From Cymbidium sinense (lineage: Eukaryota > Streptophyta > Magnoliopsida > Asparagales > Orchidaceae): 64,000 nt of DNA. The notes under the pieces were generated by a model. The model saw only the letters and a list, made by a program, of their open reading frames with translations, was not told the origin of the DNA and did not search any database. Both the position numbers and the translations under genes were made by a program. The DNA lies in assembly GCA_021442155.1 (NCBI GenBank), contig CM038216.1, positions 88,384,945-88,448,944 of the forward strand, read 5' to 3'. Positions 49,965-61,037 of the stretch are shown here, piece after piece. Position 1 is the stretch's first letter. The number at the start of each line of letters is the position of its first letter.

Positions 49965-51882
49965 ATTTTCACTTTTTTGCCTGAGCTAGGTTATATTTTT
50001 TACTTCTTGCTTCTAAGTTGTCTTGGTGGTTGCTACATAGTGGTTCTTATCTTTTTAGCCTGGGTTGGCTTAGTTTTTTCAACCTAGTGGCTGTTATCTT
50101 CTTTGGCATGTTACTCTTATTGATGGTGGATGAGATGGTTTTTACTCTAGCTTTATTCAATTTTATGCACTAGTTGGTATGTTGGCTCTCTTCTTGAACT
50201 CGAATTACTTTTTGCTGGTTTTTCATGGTTGAATGGGTGTCCTTCCTAGTGAGAACTACTACTGGTTGTTTCCTTTCTAGGCCTCCTTTTGGAGAGTTTC
50301 CTGGCAACTTTTTTAGGGGTTGCCTCCCAGTTCCTTATTGTTTATTGTTGGATCTTTCTTTTGCCTTAGTATTGTGCCTGGTTATTCACTTAGGATTAGC
50401 CTTTATTGGTTGTGTTGTTTGCAACAGGTTTTATGTTGTTATTATGCTTCCTATCAGGTTAGTCTTTATTGTTGGGGAAGTTTAGTTTTTTGACTAGTCT
50501 TGGCTAGCTGCTGCTATTACCTTTCTATGGTGGTTGCGCTTCTTTTTGACCTTTTTTGTGTGGTGCTTTCTTTATTTTATACTTTTCCTTGGCAACTGGG
50601 ATGCATCGTTTGTTGGTTACTTATGATGGGATGTTCTCTAGTGGTTTCCTTATGGCTATTTTACTTAGTTGGTTTGGTTGGAGGACTTTTAGTTATCCTT
50701 CGAGTCTTAGTTGTTTGATTTTTTCCTTGTTGGTCATTTCCAGTTTTTTGGACAATTTGCTGAATCCTTTTGATGTGGTGGCCAAACCTTTACTGAGCCT
50801 TTTGGATTGGACTTTTTGGTTTTTAGTGGTTGGTGGTTGCCTTTGGCCCCCTTTTGTGTGGTTGTTTTGTCATCTAGTGATTTGCACTTACTGTAGCTTA
50901 TCTTTCCTTCAGTTGATGGTTTTATTTGTGAGCTATTTAGTCATTTGTGGTTGCTCTCCCTAGTTTGGCTTGGTGACTGCTATTTGTTGGGACATTGGCT
51001 TGAGGGCTCCCATCTTACTTTTGTTGGCTATTTCTCTATTAATTGGCACGTGTCTGGTGCTTGCTGGTGGTTGGTTCTAGTTTTCCCTAGTTTGGAGCTT
51101 GGATGGGTATTTGGATAATGGCTATTGTTGGTGTTTTGACTTTGTTCTAGCCTCTCTCTAGGTTATTGTGATTAGTCTATTATGGTTTTTGTTTGGTGGT
51201 TTGGTTGCTAGCTGGTTGCTGGTCGATTGTTCTTTGTTTAATGGTGCATGATCTAGAACTCTATGGACTGCTAGCCTTGGTTGTTTGCTTGTATCAGGTA
51301 TGTTGGTGATGATGGCTTTGATGTTACTCAACTCTTCTCTCTGGTTGGTAGAATTACATATGACTGTAACCCTTCTTTATGAAGTTTGGATGGTCATATG
51401 AATTATTTCCCCTTGAGATGATCCTAACTTAGCATGAGCCTTCTCTATCTAAGCTCTCTCCTTTTCCTCTCTTTATCCTTAACCTTTTTATCTATGACTT
51501 TTGCCTTTGTAATGTTTTGCTGATTTCTTATACAGGTTGTAACTTTACAAAGGGAATGGTTGTTACTTAGTCAACCCAAGTGTTGTTGTTGTGGATCTTG
51601 CTTATCCTGCTTTCTCAAAGGAATCATGAATTGTTCCTGACTCATCATTTTATTGTTTTCAAGATTTGTTTTAGTTTCACTCTATGTATTTTTCTCTTAT
51701 GCTTTTTAGCATTTTATTTGCTCTTTTGTATTCTTTTCTTTCTCTAATGCACTTAGATGGGGGTTTAGCTCTTTAGGTTTCTTGCAGCTTTGAGTGTAGT
51801 AGAATTTTAGAGCTTTACCCTTTTTAAGGACATTGTATCTTTTCTTTTTATGGTAATAAAATTCTTAACTTTCCCCAAAAAA
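49965..51882 (+). mobile_element. 5'-truncated LINE, copy LINE-2 (3' region only)
   Basis: About 1.9 kb of T/G-rich sequence in the style of the LINE-1 3' region. The last part shares clear blocks with LINE-1 and LINE-3: GTAACCCTTCTTTATGAAGT near 51366, TTTTAGAGCTTTACCC near 51806, TTAAGGACATTGTATC near 51824 and AATAAAATT near 51855, ending TTTCCCCAAAAAAC. The next bases are CATCCTAAACC array. Truncation at the 5' end is usual for LINE copies. Open frames at 50225-50485 and 50500-50963 are hydrophobic low-complexity readings with no recognised domain. Confidence 0.78.
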
Positions 51883-52312
51883 CATCCTAAACCATAAACA
51901 ACCCTAAAAAATAAAACCCTAAATGTTAAACTAAAATCGTAACCCCTAAACCCTAAATCCTAAACCCTAAACCCTAAAACCCACAACCCTAAACCCTAAA
52001 CCCTAAACCCTAAACCCTAAACCATAGACCCTAAACTAACCCTAAACCCTAAAGACTAAGCACTAAACACTAAACCCTAAGCCCTAAAAACTAAACCCTA
52101 ACCCTAAACCCTAAGCCCTAGAAGCATAAAACCTAAAACTCTAAAACCTAAACCCTAAACCCTAAACCCTAAATCCTAAACCCTAAACCCTAAATGATAA
52201 CCTTAAACCCTAAACTATAAACCTCAAACCATAAACCAAAACCTAAAGTAACAAAATAAATTAAAAAATATACCTCAACCCTAAAATCTAATAAACCTAA
52301 ACCTAAACCATA
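51883..52312 (+). repeat. CCCTAAA-rich telomere-like array
   Basis: A short segment, nearly all CCCTAAA variants, with a five-unit perfect run at about 51987-52022. It lacks the long A-rich unit seen in other segments. It ends with the usual AAACCTAAACCATAAG junction before the next RNA-binding-protein fragment. Confidence 0.9.
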
Positions 52313-52739
52313 AGAATGGTCAGAACCATGATGGTAGGAACATCACCATTAGCTAAGCTCAATCTAGATCTTGCACTAAAGGTGAAGATAGAGGCGTCAG
52401 TTATCACAATGGTGGTGGGGGATCTGGAGGTGCTGGTGGATATGGAGGTGGTGGTCAGAGCAGTGGTGGTTATGGAAGAAAATGGAGTGATGGAGGTTAT
52501 AGCCATGGTGGTGGTGGAGGGAGAGATCTTGGATATGATGGTGGATCCCTCTACTTGAGAGGCAGGGGTGGTTTTGATGGGAACTAAAGAAATTGAAGAA
52601 CGATCGATCCAATTTGCTGCTTATGGAACTATGGCTTTGTTTGTAGAGATAGTTCTAGTTATCTAGGGTTTTTTATTTGCTCTATGCAAGCTCATTTTTT
52701 ATCTATGTCATTGCTTGTGTCTTAAAAAACTTGGTGTGT
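52313..52739 (+). pseudogene. Glycine-rich RNA-binding protein 3' fragment, copy H, 3' end cut by an insertion
   Basis: The frame reads NGQNHDGRNITIS-stop-AQSRS, then KGEDRGVSYHNGGGGSGGAG, GYGGGGQSSGGYGRKWSDGG and GGGGGRDLGYDGGSLYLRGR, ending GGFDGN-stop. The GRNIT..AQSR block is the closest of all copies to the RRM end of plant GR-RBPs. The UTR runs to CTTGGTGTGT at about 52739, where unrelated sequence begins. The TACTTGGTTGATG part and the A tail are therefore missing. It is not functional. Confidence 0.84.
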
Positions 52740-55484
52740 GTTGTGTTTATTTTTGTGATGTGGGACACCATGCAGAGCTTAGGGGTACTTGTTGAAATTA
52801 TCGATCATGACATTAAGCAAAGATGCACTATCTTGAAAAATTGAAATCATCACTTTATAATAGACCTAATCACTTAATAAGGTCTCCTAAGGCATGATGG
52901 GTCTTACGTACCAGATCTTTTCACTTGGAAAAGAAAAGTAGGGTTTATATTAAGTCAGGTTCATTAAGTTCCCTATGGAAGCAATCCTCCATAGTTAATT
53001 ACACCCTAAGGGATGTGAATCTCTTAAGAATATTCTTGATTAAAGCAGCAATTAAGGTCTCTAAAGATTTCAAGGATAGACTATAAAAGGATTAGTTATA
53101 TTATAAAATCAAGTGGGAAACCTTGAGGAGAATACCTAGTATCGAAGCCAAAGAAAATGAGTAGGGAATGCTCTCGATACTAGAAAACCTAGTGAGCATT
53201 TCAACCTATCCTATAATTGGGCTTTATCATTTTTTAATTAAAAATAAAATCAATTTTGTTAAAGTTGACATGCATTATAAAGCGAGGACTTATAATTCAA
53301 CAACACAAGATTGTGGAGATGCCTAAGAGGTGAGGATTTATGCTTGTAGCCCAAAATAAAATAGCCACCTCAAATCCTAAATCTAGGGAGCTTTACAATA
53401 AGCCAAAACCTAAATCTATGTTAAAATGGGCATATGGTTTAACTCCATAAGAGAGGATAAACTGTCCGACTACTGGACTTACAACCGCTTAGAGTGGCAT
53501 CCAGCTAACACCTTCTATGCTTAAAATCCATGAAGTTTTGTCATATGATTTGCAGGATTAGTTAGGCTGTTATTTAGTTTGGGTTCTCTTTAAATAATTC
53601 CATTCAATGTGAAAGGCTTCTCAAGATTAATCTAATCTAAATACTATCACATGACACATTCTAAATCATTCATTTCTATCACATGTAACATGCGTATGAT
53701 TAAGTCTTAAGTATACCTACATATTGAATATGTTTTAGCACACTTGAATGTTGGATGTGAGTATGTACACTTGAAGCTTTATATTTCCTCTTTGATTGAA
53801 CTATTTTATGGTATTATTTTAAGGCTCTATCAAAATTATTATACAAAAATACATAAGGATGAAATTAAATAGGTACATGTCATTATTAACCAGGGAAGTG
53901 AGGTAATCAAATGACCTCCTTGGGCTAGCTAAAGCCTCATATTTCGGGGTTGTCTAGACTATATACAATAACATTCAACCATATGTAAATTTACATGCAT
54001 GAACATAATAAAGAGACCTCCAAACCACATAATCAATTAATTCAATCACTTAAACAATTGAAAATGCATGTATTTTTAATAAAAATGAAGGATTACCATT
54101 CTCTAATTAAATACACACATGTATGTTCCAAATACATAGGAAAGTACGTGCCTTTCTTAAACCAGGGAAGTGAGGTAGTCAATTACCTCCTTAGGGCTAA
54201 CTAAAGCCTTGTATTCCCGGGATGTCCAGACTATATACCGCTTGTCTTAGATATATACACATGTATTCATAATTTGGAGAATCAAAATCATGCAAAAAAT
54301 GATATTTAATTTGATTGAATCATTTATGTATATGAATTAAAGCCTCATCCAAATTCTAGCATTGAAATACATAAGAATGAAATACAATGTTGTACATGTC
54401 ATTGTTAAACCAAGGAAGTGAGGTAATCAAATGACCTCCTTGGGGCTAACTAAAGCTTCATATTATCGGGATGTCCAGACTATATACCCTTTAACATTCT
54501 CACTTATATTTCATCAATACATGAATAAAAGAAAAGGTGCTTCACTTCATACAGTTAAGCTATAATCACATACATCTCTTATGTATTTATAACTAGCATT
54601 CATAGCATTTGTATCCATTCATTTATAAGCTTTCGAGAATACATTTGTATTTAATAGTTATAATAGTCATACATATTATAAAATAAATAAACACATGCAA
54701 GCTTGACATAACGAAAAACCATATTATTTAACTAATTTTGAAAAAATGAATATATGATTTTAATTTACATACAACATCAAACATGATTAGAAAGGAATGA
54801 ATTAGCATAAACATGTCAGTTTATTTAATTAAATTAATTCCTAAGGATAATCAAATCAAATAAAAGCATTTAAAGAAAACCAAGGCTTTTAATTATCACT
54901 TTCAATTTTATATTTGATTTGGTTTGAATAAATGAGCAAAAGTTTTGATCCTAACCCATTCCCATGTTTGTGATTTAATTTGGTTTAATGATAAGTAATT
55001 AAGTTGATTTTATGGGTTAACTAGGTTGTACTATGCATTAAATCCATTAATTTACCCTTACCTATGTTGCCTTAATTTAATTAACCAAGTAATTGTGAGC
55101 CAAAATGATATGTATATACATAGGATATTAAATCAGCAATAAGCCTAAGAAATGAAAGAGGCCTAATGCAATTGGCTCATAATTAGTGATTAATTAAGTT
55201 AAGAAACCTAATTAAGTACTTTCATAGTTTTCCCACACATGTGGGTTAACCATAATTTCCTTAAATATTTTTAGGTTATTGAACACCTAAAGATCTACCC
55301 ATGAATTGATTAATTAAGATTCCATATGATTATAGTTTCAAATTGAATAATTAAGCAATTTAATTAATGAATTAGACTATCAATTAATCCCAAATTAATT
55401 AATTTTCATTCAAGTGAAATGGACTTAGGGAAAAGATTGGGAAAGAGGTTCCAAACTCATTCCCCATGCCCATTCACTATTATT
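52740..55484. mobile_element. Unclassified 2.7-kb insert at the array orientation switch
   Basis: Mixed to AT-rich sequence without a long open frame; the only frame above 60 codons (53995-54204) has no known motif. It contains three tandem units (see 53876-54500). It starts inside the UTR of fragment copy H and ends at the start of the TTTAGGG-oriented array. No terminal repeats, poly(A) or coding domains were recognised, so it could be a non-autonomous transposon, part of an LTR element, or plain sequence exposed by an inversion. Confidence 0.45.
53876..54500. repeat. Three tandem ~260-base units
   Basis: The phrase CCAGGGAAGTGAGGTAATCA lies near 53890, with close forms near 54162 (CCAGGGAAGTGAGGTAGTCA) and 54411 (CCAAGGAAGTGAGGTAATCA). 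Each is followed by ACCTCCTT.GGGCTA.CTAAAGC and, about 60 bases later, by TGTC(C/T)AGACTATATAC. Spacing is about 272 and 249 bases. Confidence 0.8.
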
Positions 55485-58400
55485 TTATTTAATTATTTTA
55501 TTGTTAGGTTTTAATTAGTTTAGGTTTAGATTTTTAGGTTTTTATGATTTCAGGTTTAGGGTTTTAGGGTTTAGGGTTTACTGTTTATGCTTTATGGTTT
55601 AGGATTTTTAGGGTGTTTAGGGTTTAAGGTTTAGGGTTAAGGGTTAGCTTATGGGTTTAGGGTTTAGGGTTTATGGTTTACGGTTTATGGTTTAGGGTTA
55701 GTTTAGCGTTTGGTTTTAGTGTTTAGGATTTAGGGTTTAAGGTTTAGGGTTTAGGGTTTAGGGTTTAAGGGTTTAAGATTTATGCTTTAACGTTTAGGGT
55801 TTAGGGTGTAGAGTTTAAGGTTTAGGGTTAGTTTTAGGGTTTAGGGTTTACGCATAGTTTTTTTTTTAATTATTTTAATTTTAATTTTTTTTAAAATGAA
55901 GTATACTAGTTGGTTTATGTTTATTTAGTTTATTTATTTATTTTATTTTACTATTATTTTTAATTAATTTAGTATATTTATTTTAGGCTTAGTTATTTTA
56001 ATTTATGTTTTTTCTTAGTTTATTTTTTAAGTTTAGATTTATGTTTAGGTTTACATTTATTTTTTATTTAGTTTTATTTTTATTTTATTTATTGGTTTAG
56101 GTTTTATTTTTTACATTTTGGTTTAGGTTTATGTTTTTATTTTCATTTTTTAGGTTCAAGTTGTAGATTTTTTATGTATTATTTTTTAATTTAAGATTAG
56201 ATTTATTTTTAGTGTAATTTGTTTTATTTAGTTAAGGTTTGGGTTTAGGTTTAGTTTATTTTAGGTTTAGGATTAGGTTTTTTTTATTTTTTTTTAGGTT
56301 TAGGTTTATTTTATTTTTATTTTATGAATACATTTTTTTAATTTAGGGTTTAGATTTTTTTTTAATTTATTTTTAAGTTTTACTTTTAGGTTTTTCTGTT
56401 ATTTGATTTGATTTTAATTTTGGTTTAATTTATTTCTATTTTAGTTTTAGTTTTTATTTTTCTTACTTTTTTATTTTTTAGTTTAGTTTAGGTTTTTATT
56501 AATTTAATTTTAGTTAATTTTTTATGTTTTTTATTTTATTTTCTTTTTAGGTTTAGTTTTAGTTTTAAGTTTTAGTTTATGATTTTATTTTATTTTATTT
56601 TTTTATTTTATTTCAGTTTAGGTTTTTTCATTTATTTTCTTAAGTTTTATTTAGTTTAGCTTTAGATTTTTAGCATTTTAGGGATTAGGGTTTAGGGTTG
56701 GGGGTTAGGGTTTAGGGTTTAAGGTTCTTTTTTTGGGTTTAAGGTTTAGGGTTTAGGTTTTAGGCTTTAGGGTTTAGGGTTTATGGTTTAGGGTTTAGGG
56801 TTAGTTTAGGGTTTGTGGTAGGGTTTGTGGTTTTAGTTTAGGGTTTTAGGGTTATGTTTAGGGTTTAGGTTTTAGGTTAGGTGGGTTTAGGGTTAGAGGT
56901 TTAGGGTTGAGGCACCCATTTAGGGGGTTTTTTTTGTTTGATTAAAACTAGTAGGTTTATTTATTTATTTTTTATTTGTTTTTGTTTTTTTATTTATTTT
57001 AGTTTATTTTATTTTTTATTTTATTTAGGTCCATTTTTAATTTTATTTAGTTTAGTTTATTTATTTTAGGTTTATTTAAGTTTAGGCTTTTATTTTAGTT
57101 TATTTTTTTTTTAGGTTTAGTTTATGTTTATTTTATTTAGTTTTATTTTTAAAGGATTTTATTTTTTTTAGCTTATGTTTAGTTTTGATTTTATTTATTT
57201 GTTTAGTTTAGTTTAGTTTTGTGGTTTTAGGGTTTTTTTTCAAATTATGTAAACCAGTAGGTTTTTGTTTATTTAGTTTATTTTTATTTATTTTAGTTTA
57301 TTTTATTTTTTATTTTTATTTATGTTTACTTTTTATTTCTATTTAGTTTAGTTTATTTATTTTAGGCTTACTTATGTTAGTTTAGATTTTTTTAATTTAG
57401 TTTAGTTTTTAGGTTTAGGTTTAGGTTTATGTTTATTTTTTAGGTTTAGGGTATATTTTTTATTTTTAGGTTTAAGTTTAGGATTTTATTTTATTTTTTT
57501 AGGTTTAGGTTTTAGGTTTTTATTTTGGGTTTATTTTTAGGTTTTATTTTTTAATTTAGGTTAGGTTTATTTTTAGTTTATTATATTTTATTTGGTTTAT
57601 GTTTAGGTTTATTTTATTTTTATTTTAGGTTTAGATTTTTTTTTAGATTAGGGTATAGGTTTTATTATTTATTTATTTTTAAGTTTTATTTTTAGGTTTA
57701 CTTTTTGGATTTAGGTTTTTATTTAGTTTTTATTTTATTTTATTTTAGGTTTAGTTTTTATTTTGTTTAAGTTTTTTAATTTTTTAGTTTAGTCTAGGTT
57801 TTTATTAATTTTATTTTAGTTTAGTTTTTATTTTATTTTCTTTTTAAGGTTTAGGTTTATATTTATGTTTAGGTTTAGGTTTTAGTTTATATTTTTATTT
57901 TATTTAATTTTTCTATTTTATTTTGGTTTAGGTTTTTTCATTTATTTTATTTTTTTAGGTTTTAGTTTTAGGTTTAGATTTTTTATTTAGGGTTTGGGGT
58001 TTAGGTTCTTTGGGTTTAAGGTGGGTTTAGGGTTTAGGGTTTAGGGATTAAGTTTTAGTATAGCGTTTAGGTTTAGGGTTCTTTTTAGGTTTAGTTTAGG
58101 GGTTTATTTTAGTATCCAGGGTTTGGGATTGGTTTAGGGTTTAGGTTTGTAGGTTAGTAGGTTTTTGTTTTAGTTTAGATTTAGGGTTTAGGGTTTAGGG
58201 TTTAGGATAATGGGTTTAAGGTTTTGGGGGGTTTTTTTTAAATAAAGTAAACTGCTATGTTTATATTTATTTTATTTTTATTTTAAGTTTTGATTTTTTT
58301 TTAGTTTAGGGTATAGGTTTTATTATTTATTTATTTTTAGGTTTTATTTATAGGTTTACTTTTTGGATTTAGGTTTTAATTTAGTTTTTATTTTATTTTA

Positions 58401-61025
58401 TTTTAGGTTTAGTTTTTATTTTGTTTAAGTTTTTTATTTTCTAGTTTAGTCTAGGTTTTTATTAATTTTATTTTAGTTTAGTTTTATTTTATTTTCTTTT
58501 AGGTTTATGTTTATGTTTTTTAGGTTTAGTTTATTTTTATTTTATTTAATTTTCTATTTTATTTTGGTTTAGGTTTTCATTTATTTTATTTTGAGGTTTT
58601 AGTTTAAGTTTAGATTTTAGCCTTTAGGGTTTGGGGTTTAGGTTCTTTTGGGTTTAAGGTTCCTAGGTGGTTTAGTTTAAGTGAGGTATAGGGTTTAGGG
58701 TTTAGGGTTTACAATGTTGGAGGGTTAGTGGGGTTGGGTTTATGGTTTAGGGTCCAGGGTTTTTTATGGTTAGGTTTAGGTTTAGATGTGGTATAGGTTT
58801 AGGAGATTGAGTTTAGGATTTAGGGTTTAGGGTTTAGGGTTTAGGATATTGGGTTTAAGGTTTCGGGGGCTTTTTTTTTAAATAAAGTAAATTGTTATGT
58901 TTAGGTTTATTTAGTTTATTTTTTATTTATTTTAGTTTATTTTTTTATTTAGTTTTGTTTATTTATTTTAGGTTTGTTTAATTTAGTTTGGATTTTTTAT
59001 TTTAGTTTATTTTTTTGGTTTAGGTTTAGGTTTATGTTTATTTTTTAGTTTAGTTTTATTTTTATTTTATTTTTTAAGTTTAGGTTTTCTTAAGTTTTAG
59101 GTTTAGGCTTTTATTTTATTTTTTAGGTTTATGTTTTAGGTTTTTATTTGAGGTTTACTTTTATGCTTAATTTTTTAGTTTAGGTTTAGGTATATTTTTA
59201 GTTTATTTTATTTTATTTAGTTTAGGGTTTAGGTTTAGTTTATTTTAGGTTTAGGTTTAAGTTTTATTTATTTTTTCTTTAGTTTATTTTAGTTTAGGTT
59301 TAGGTTAATTTTATTTTGTTTATTTTAGGTTTAGGTTTTTTTTTAGTTCACAGTTTAAGTTTTATTTTTTATTCATTTTTATGTTTTATTTTTAGGAATA
59401 CTTTTTTAGGTTTAGGTTTTTATTTAGTTTTTATTTTATTTTACTTTAGGTTTATTTTATTTTTATTTTACATTTAAATTTTATTTTATTTATGTTTTTT
59501 ATTTTTACGTTTTTTTATGTTTTAGTTTAGTTTAAGTTTTTATTTATTTTATTTGAGTTTAGTTTTTAGTTTTTATTTTATTTTATCTTTATTTTTATGT
59601 TTAGGTTTAGGTTTTTATTTTATTTTATTTTCTTATTTTATTTATGTTTAAGTTCTTATATTTATTTTATTTTTAGGTTTTATTTAGTTTAGGTTTAGAT
59701 TTTTACAGCTTTAGGGTTTAATTTGTATTATTTTATTTAATTAAGGGTTTAGGTTTTATTTATTTTAGGTTTAGGTTTAAGTTTTATTTATTTTAGTTTA
59801 GTTTATTTTAGTTTAGGTTTAAGTTTATTTTATTTTATTTTAGGCTTAGTTTTTTTTAGTTTACGGTTTAAGTTTTATTTTTTAATTATTTTTAGGTTTA
59901 TTATTTAGGTTTAGGTTTTTATTTAGGTTTTTAAAATTTTTTTTTTGGTTTATTTTACTTAGGGTTTAGTGTTAGTGTTTAGGATTAGGGTTTAAGATTT
60001 AGGGTTTTGGTTTAAGGGTTTAGGGTTTAGAGTTTATGGTAGGATAGGGTCAGTGGGTTGTGGTCACTAAGGCATGGGTCTTAATGCTTTAGGGTTTAGG
60101 GTTGAGGTTTAGGTTTTGTGTCCAGGGTTTAGGCTTTAGTTTTTAGTGTTTGTATTTTTGATTTTAGGGTTTAGGCTTTAGGGTTAGTTTATGGTTTAGG
60201 GTTTTTTAGGGTTCAGGGCTATAGTTTTAGGTTTAGGGTTTGTTTTAGGGTTTATGGTATTTTAGGGTTCAAGATTGTAGGTTTAGGTTTAGGGTTTGTT
60301 TTAGGATTTAGGGTAGAGGGTTTTTTTGTTAAATTATGTAAACTGGTAGGTTTATTTTTATTTAGTTTATTTTTTATTTATCTTAGTTTATTTTATTTTT
60401 TATTTAGTTTAGTTTATTTATTTTAGGTTTAATTATTTTAGTTTAGGTTTTTTATTTTAGTTTATTTTTTTTGGGTTAAGATTTAAGTTTATTTTTATTT
60501 TCTTAGTTTAATTTTAGTTTTATTTTATTTTTTAGGTTTAGGTATTAGGTTTTTATTTTAATTCTATTTTTTAGGTATACTTTTTTAGTTTAGGTTAAGT
60601 TTATTTTTAGTATATTTTATTTTATTTAGTTTGAGGTTTAGGTTTTGTTTATTTTAGGTTTAGGTTTAGGTTTTATTTATTTTAGTGTAGGTTTAGGTTT
60701 ATTTTATTTTTATTTTAGGTTTAGTTTTTTTTAGTTTAAAGTTTAAGCTTTATTTGTTATTTATTTTTAGGTTTATTATTTAGGTTTTTATTTAGTCTTT
60801 AATTTATTTTATTTTTTTGGTTTTTTTTATTTAGGGTTTAAGGCTATGGTTTATGGTTAGGGTTTAGGGTTTAGGGTTTAGGGTTTAAGTTTAAGGGTTT
60901 AGGGTTTAGGGTTTAGGGGTTTTACGATTTAGGGTTTAGGGTTGTGGATTTATGTTTTAGATCTAGGGTTCAGGTTTTACTTTAGGGTTGAGGGTTTTAG
61001 CATTTTTAAGATTTATGGTTTAGGA
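55485..61025 (-). repeat. Degenerate telomere-like array, G-strand (TTTAGGG) orientation
   Basis: This is the same sequence family as the left arrays but reverse-complemented: TTTAGGG-rich parts at 55555-55855, 56670-56920, 57970-58230, 58620-58870, 59960-60310 and 60840-61025, and T-rich TTTATTT/TTTAGG parts between. The recurrent module appears inverted near 55905, 56945, 57242, 58240, 58877 and 60325 (for example AAATTATGTAAACTGGTAGG). No RNA-binding-protein fragment was found in this arm. 57640-58010 and 58290-58650 are near copies. No gene is seen. Confidence 0.9.
57640..58650 (-). repeat. Local tandem duplication (~640-660 bases) within the G-strand array
   Basis: The phrase GGGTATAGGTTTTATTATTT near 57651 recurs near 58309. 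TTTAGTCTAGGTTTTTATTA near 57786 recurs near 58444, and GGTTTGGGGTTTAGGTTC near 57991 recurs near 58628. The words keep the same order, so this is a duplication and not chance similarity of simple sequence. Confidence 0.75.
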
Positions 61026-61037
61026 TTTTTTTTTTTT

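Noticed and set aside
50225..50963. Membrane-protein-like open frames in LINE-2
   Set aside because: Same reason: T/G-rich 3' region of a truncated LINE, with no homologous frame in the other copies.
53876..54500. CRISPR-like or regulatory repeat array
   Set aside because: Repeat units are ~260 bases without short regular spacers, in plant nuclear DNA; this is ordinary tandem repetition.
52740..55490. Head-to-head telomere fusion scar
   Set aside because: A fusion gives TTTAGGG followed by CCCTAAA on one strand. Here the order is CCCTAAA, insert, TTTAGGG.
1..61025. A true chromosome end (functional telomere)
   Set aside because: Perfect heptamer runs are only about five units, arrays are heavily mutated and interrupted by dead transposons, and both orientations occur in one window.
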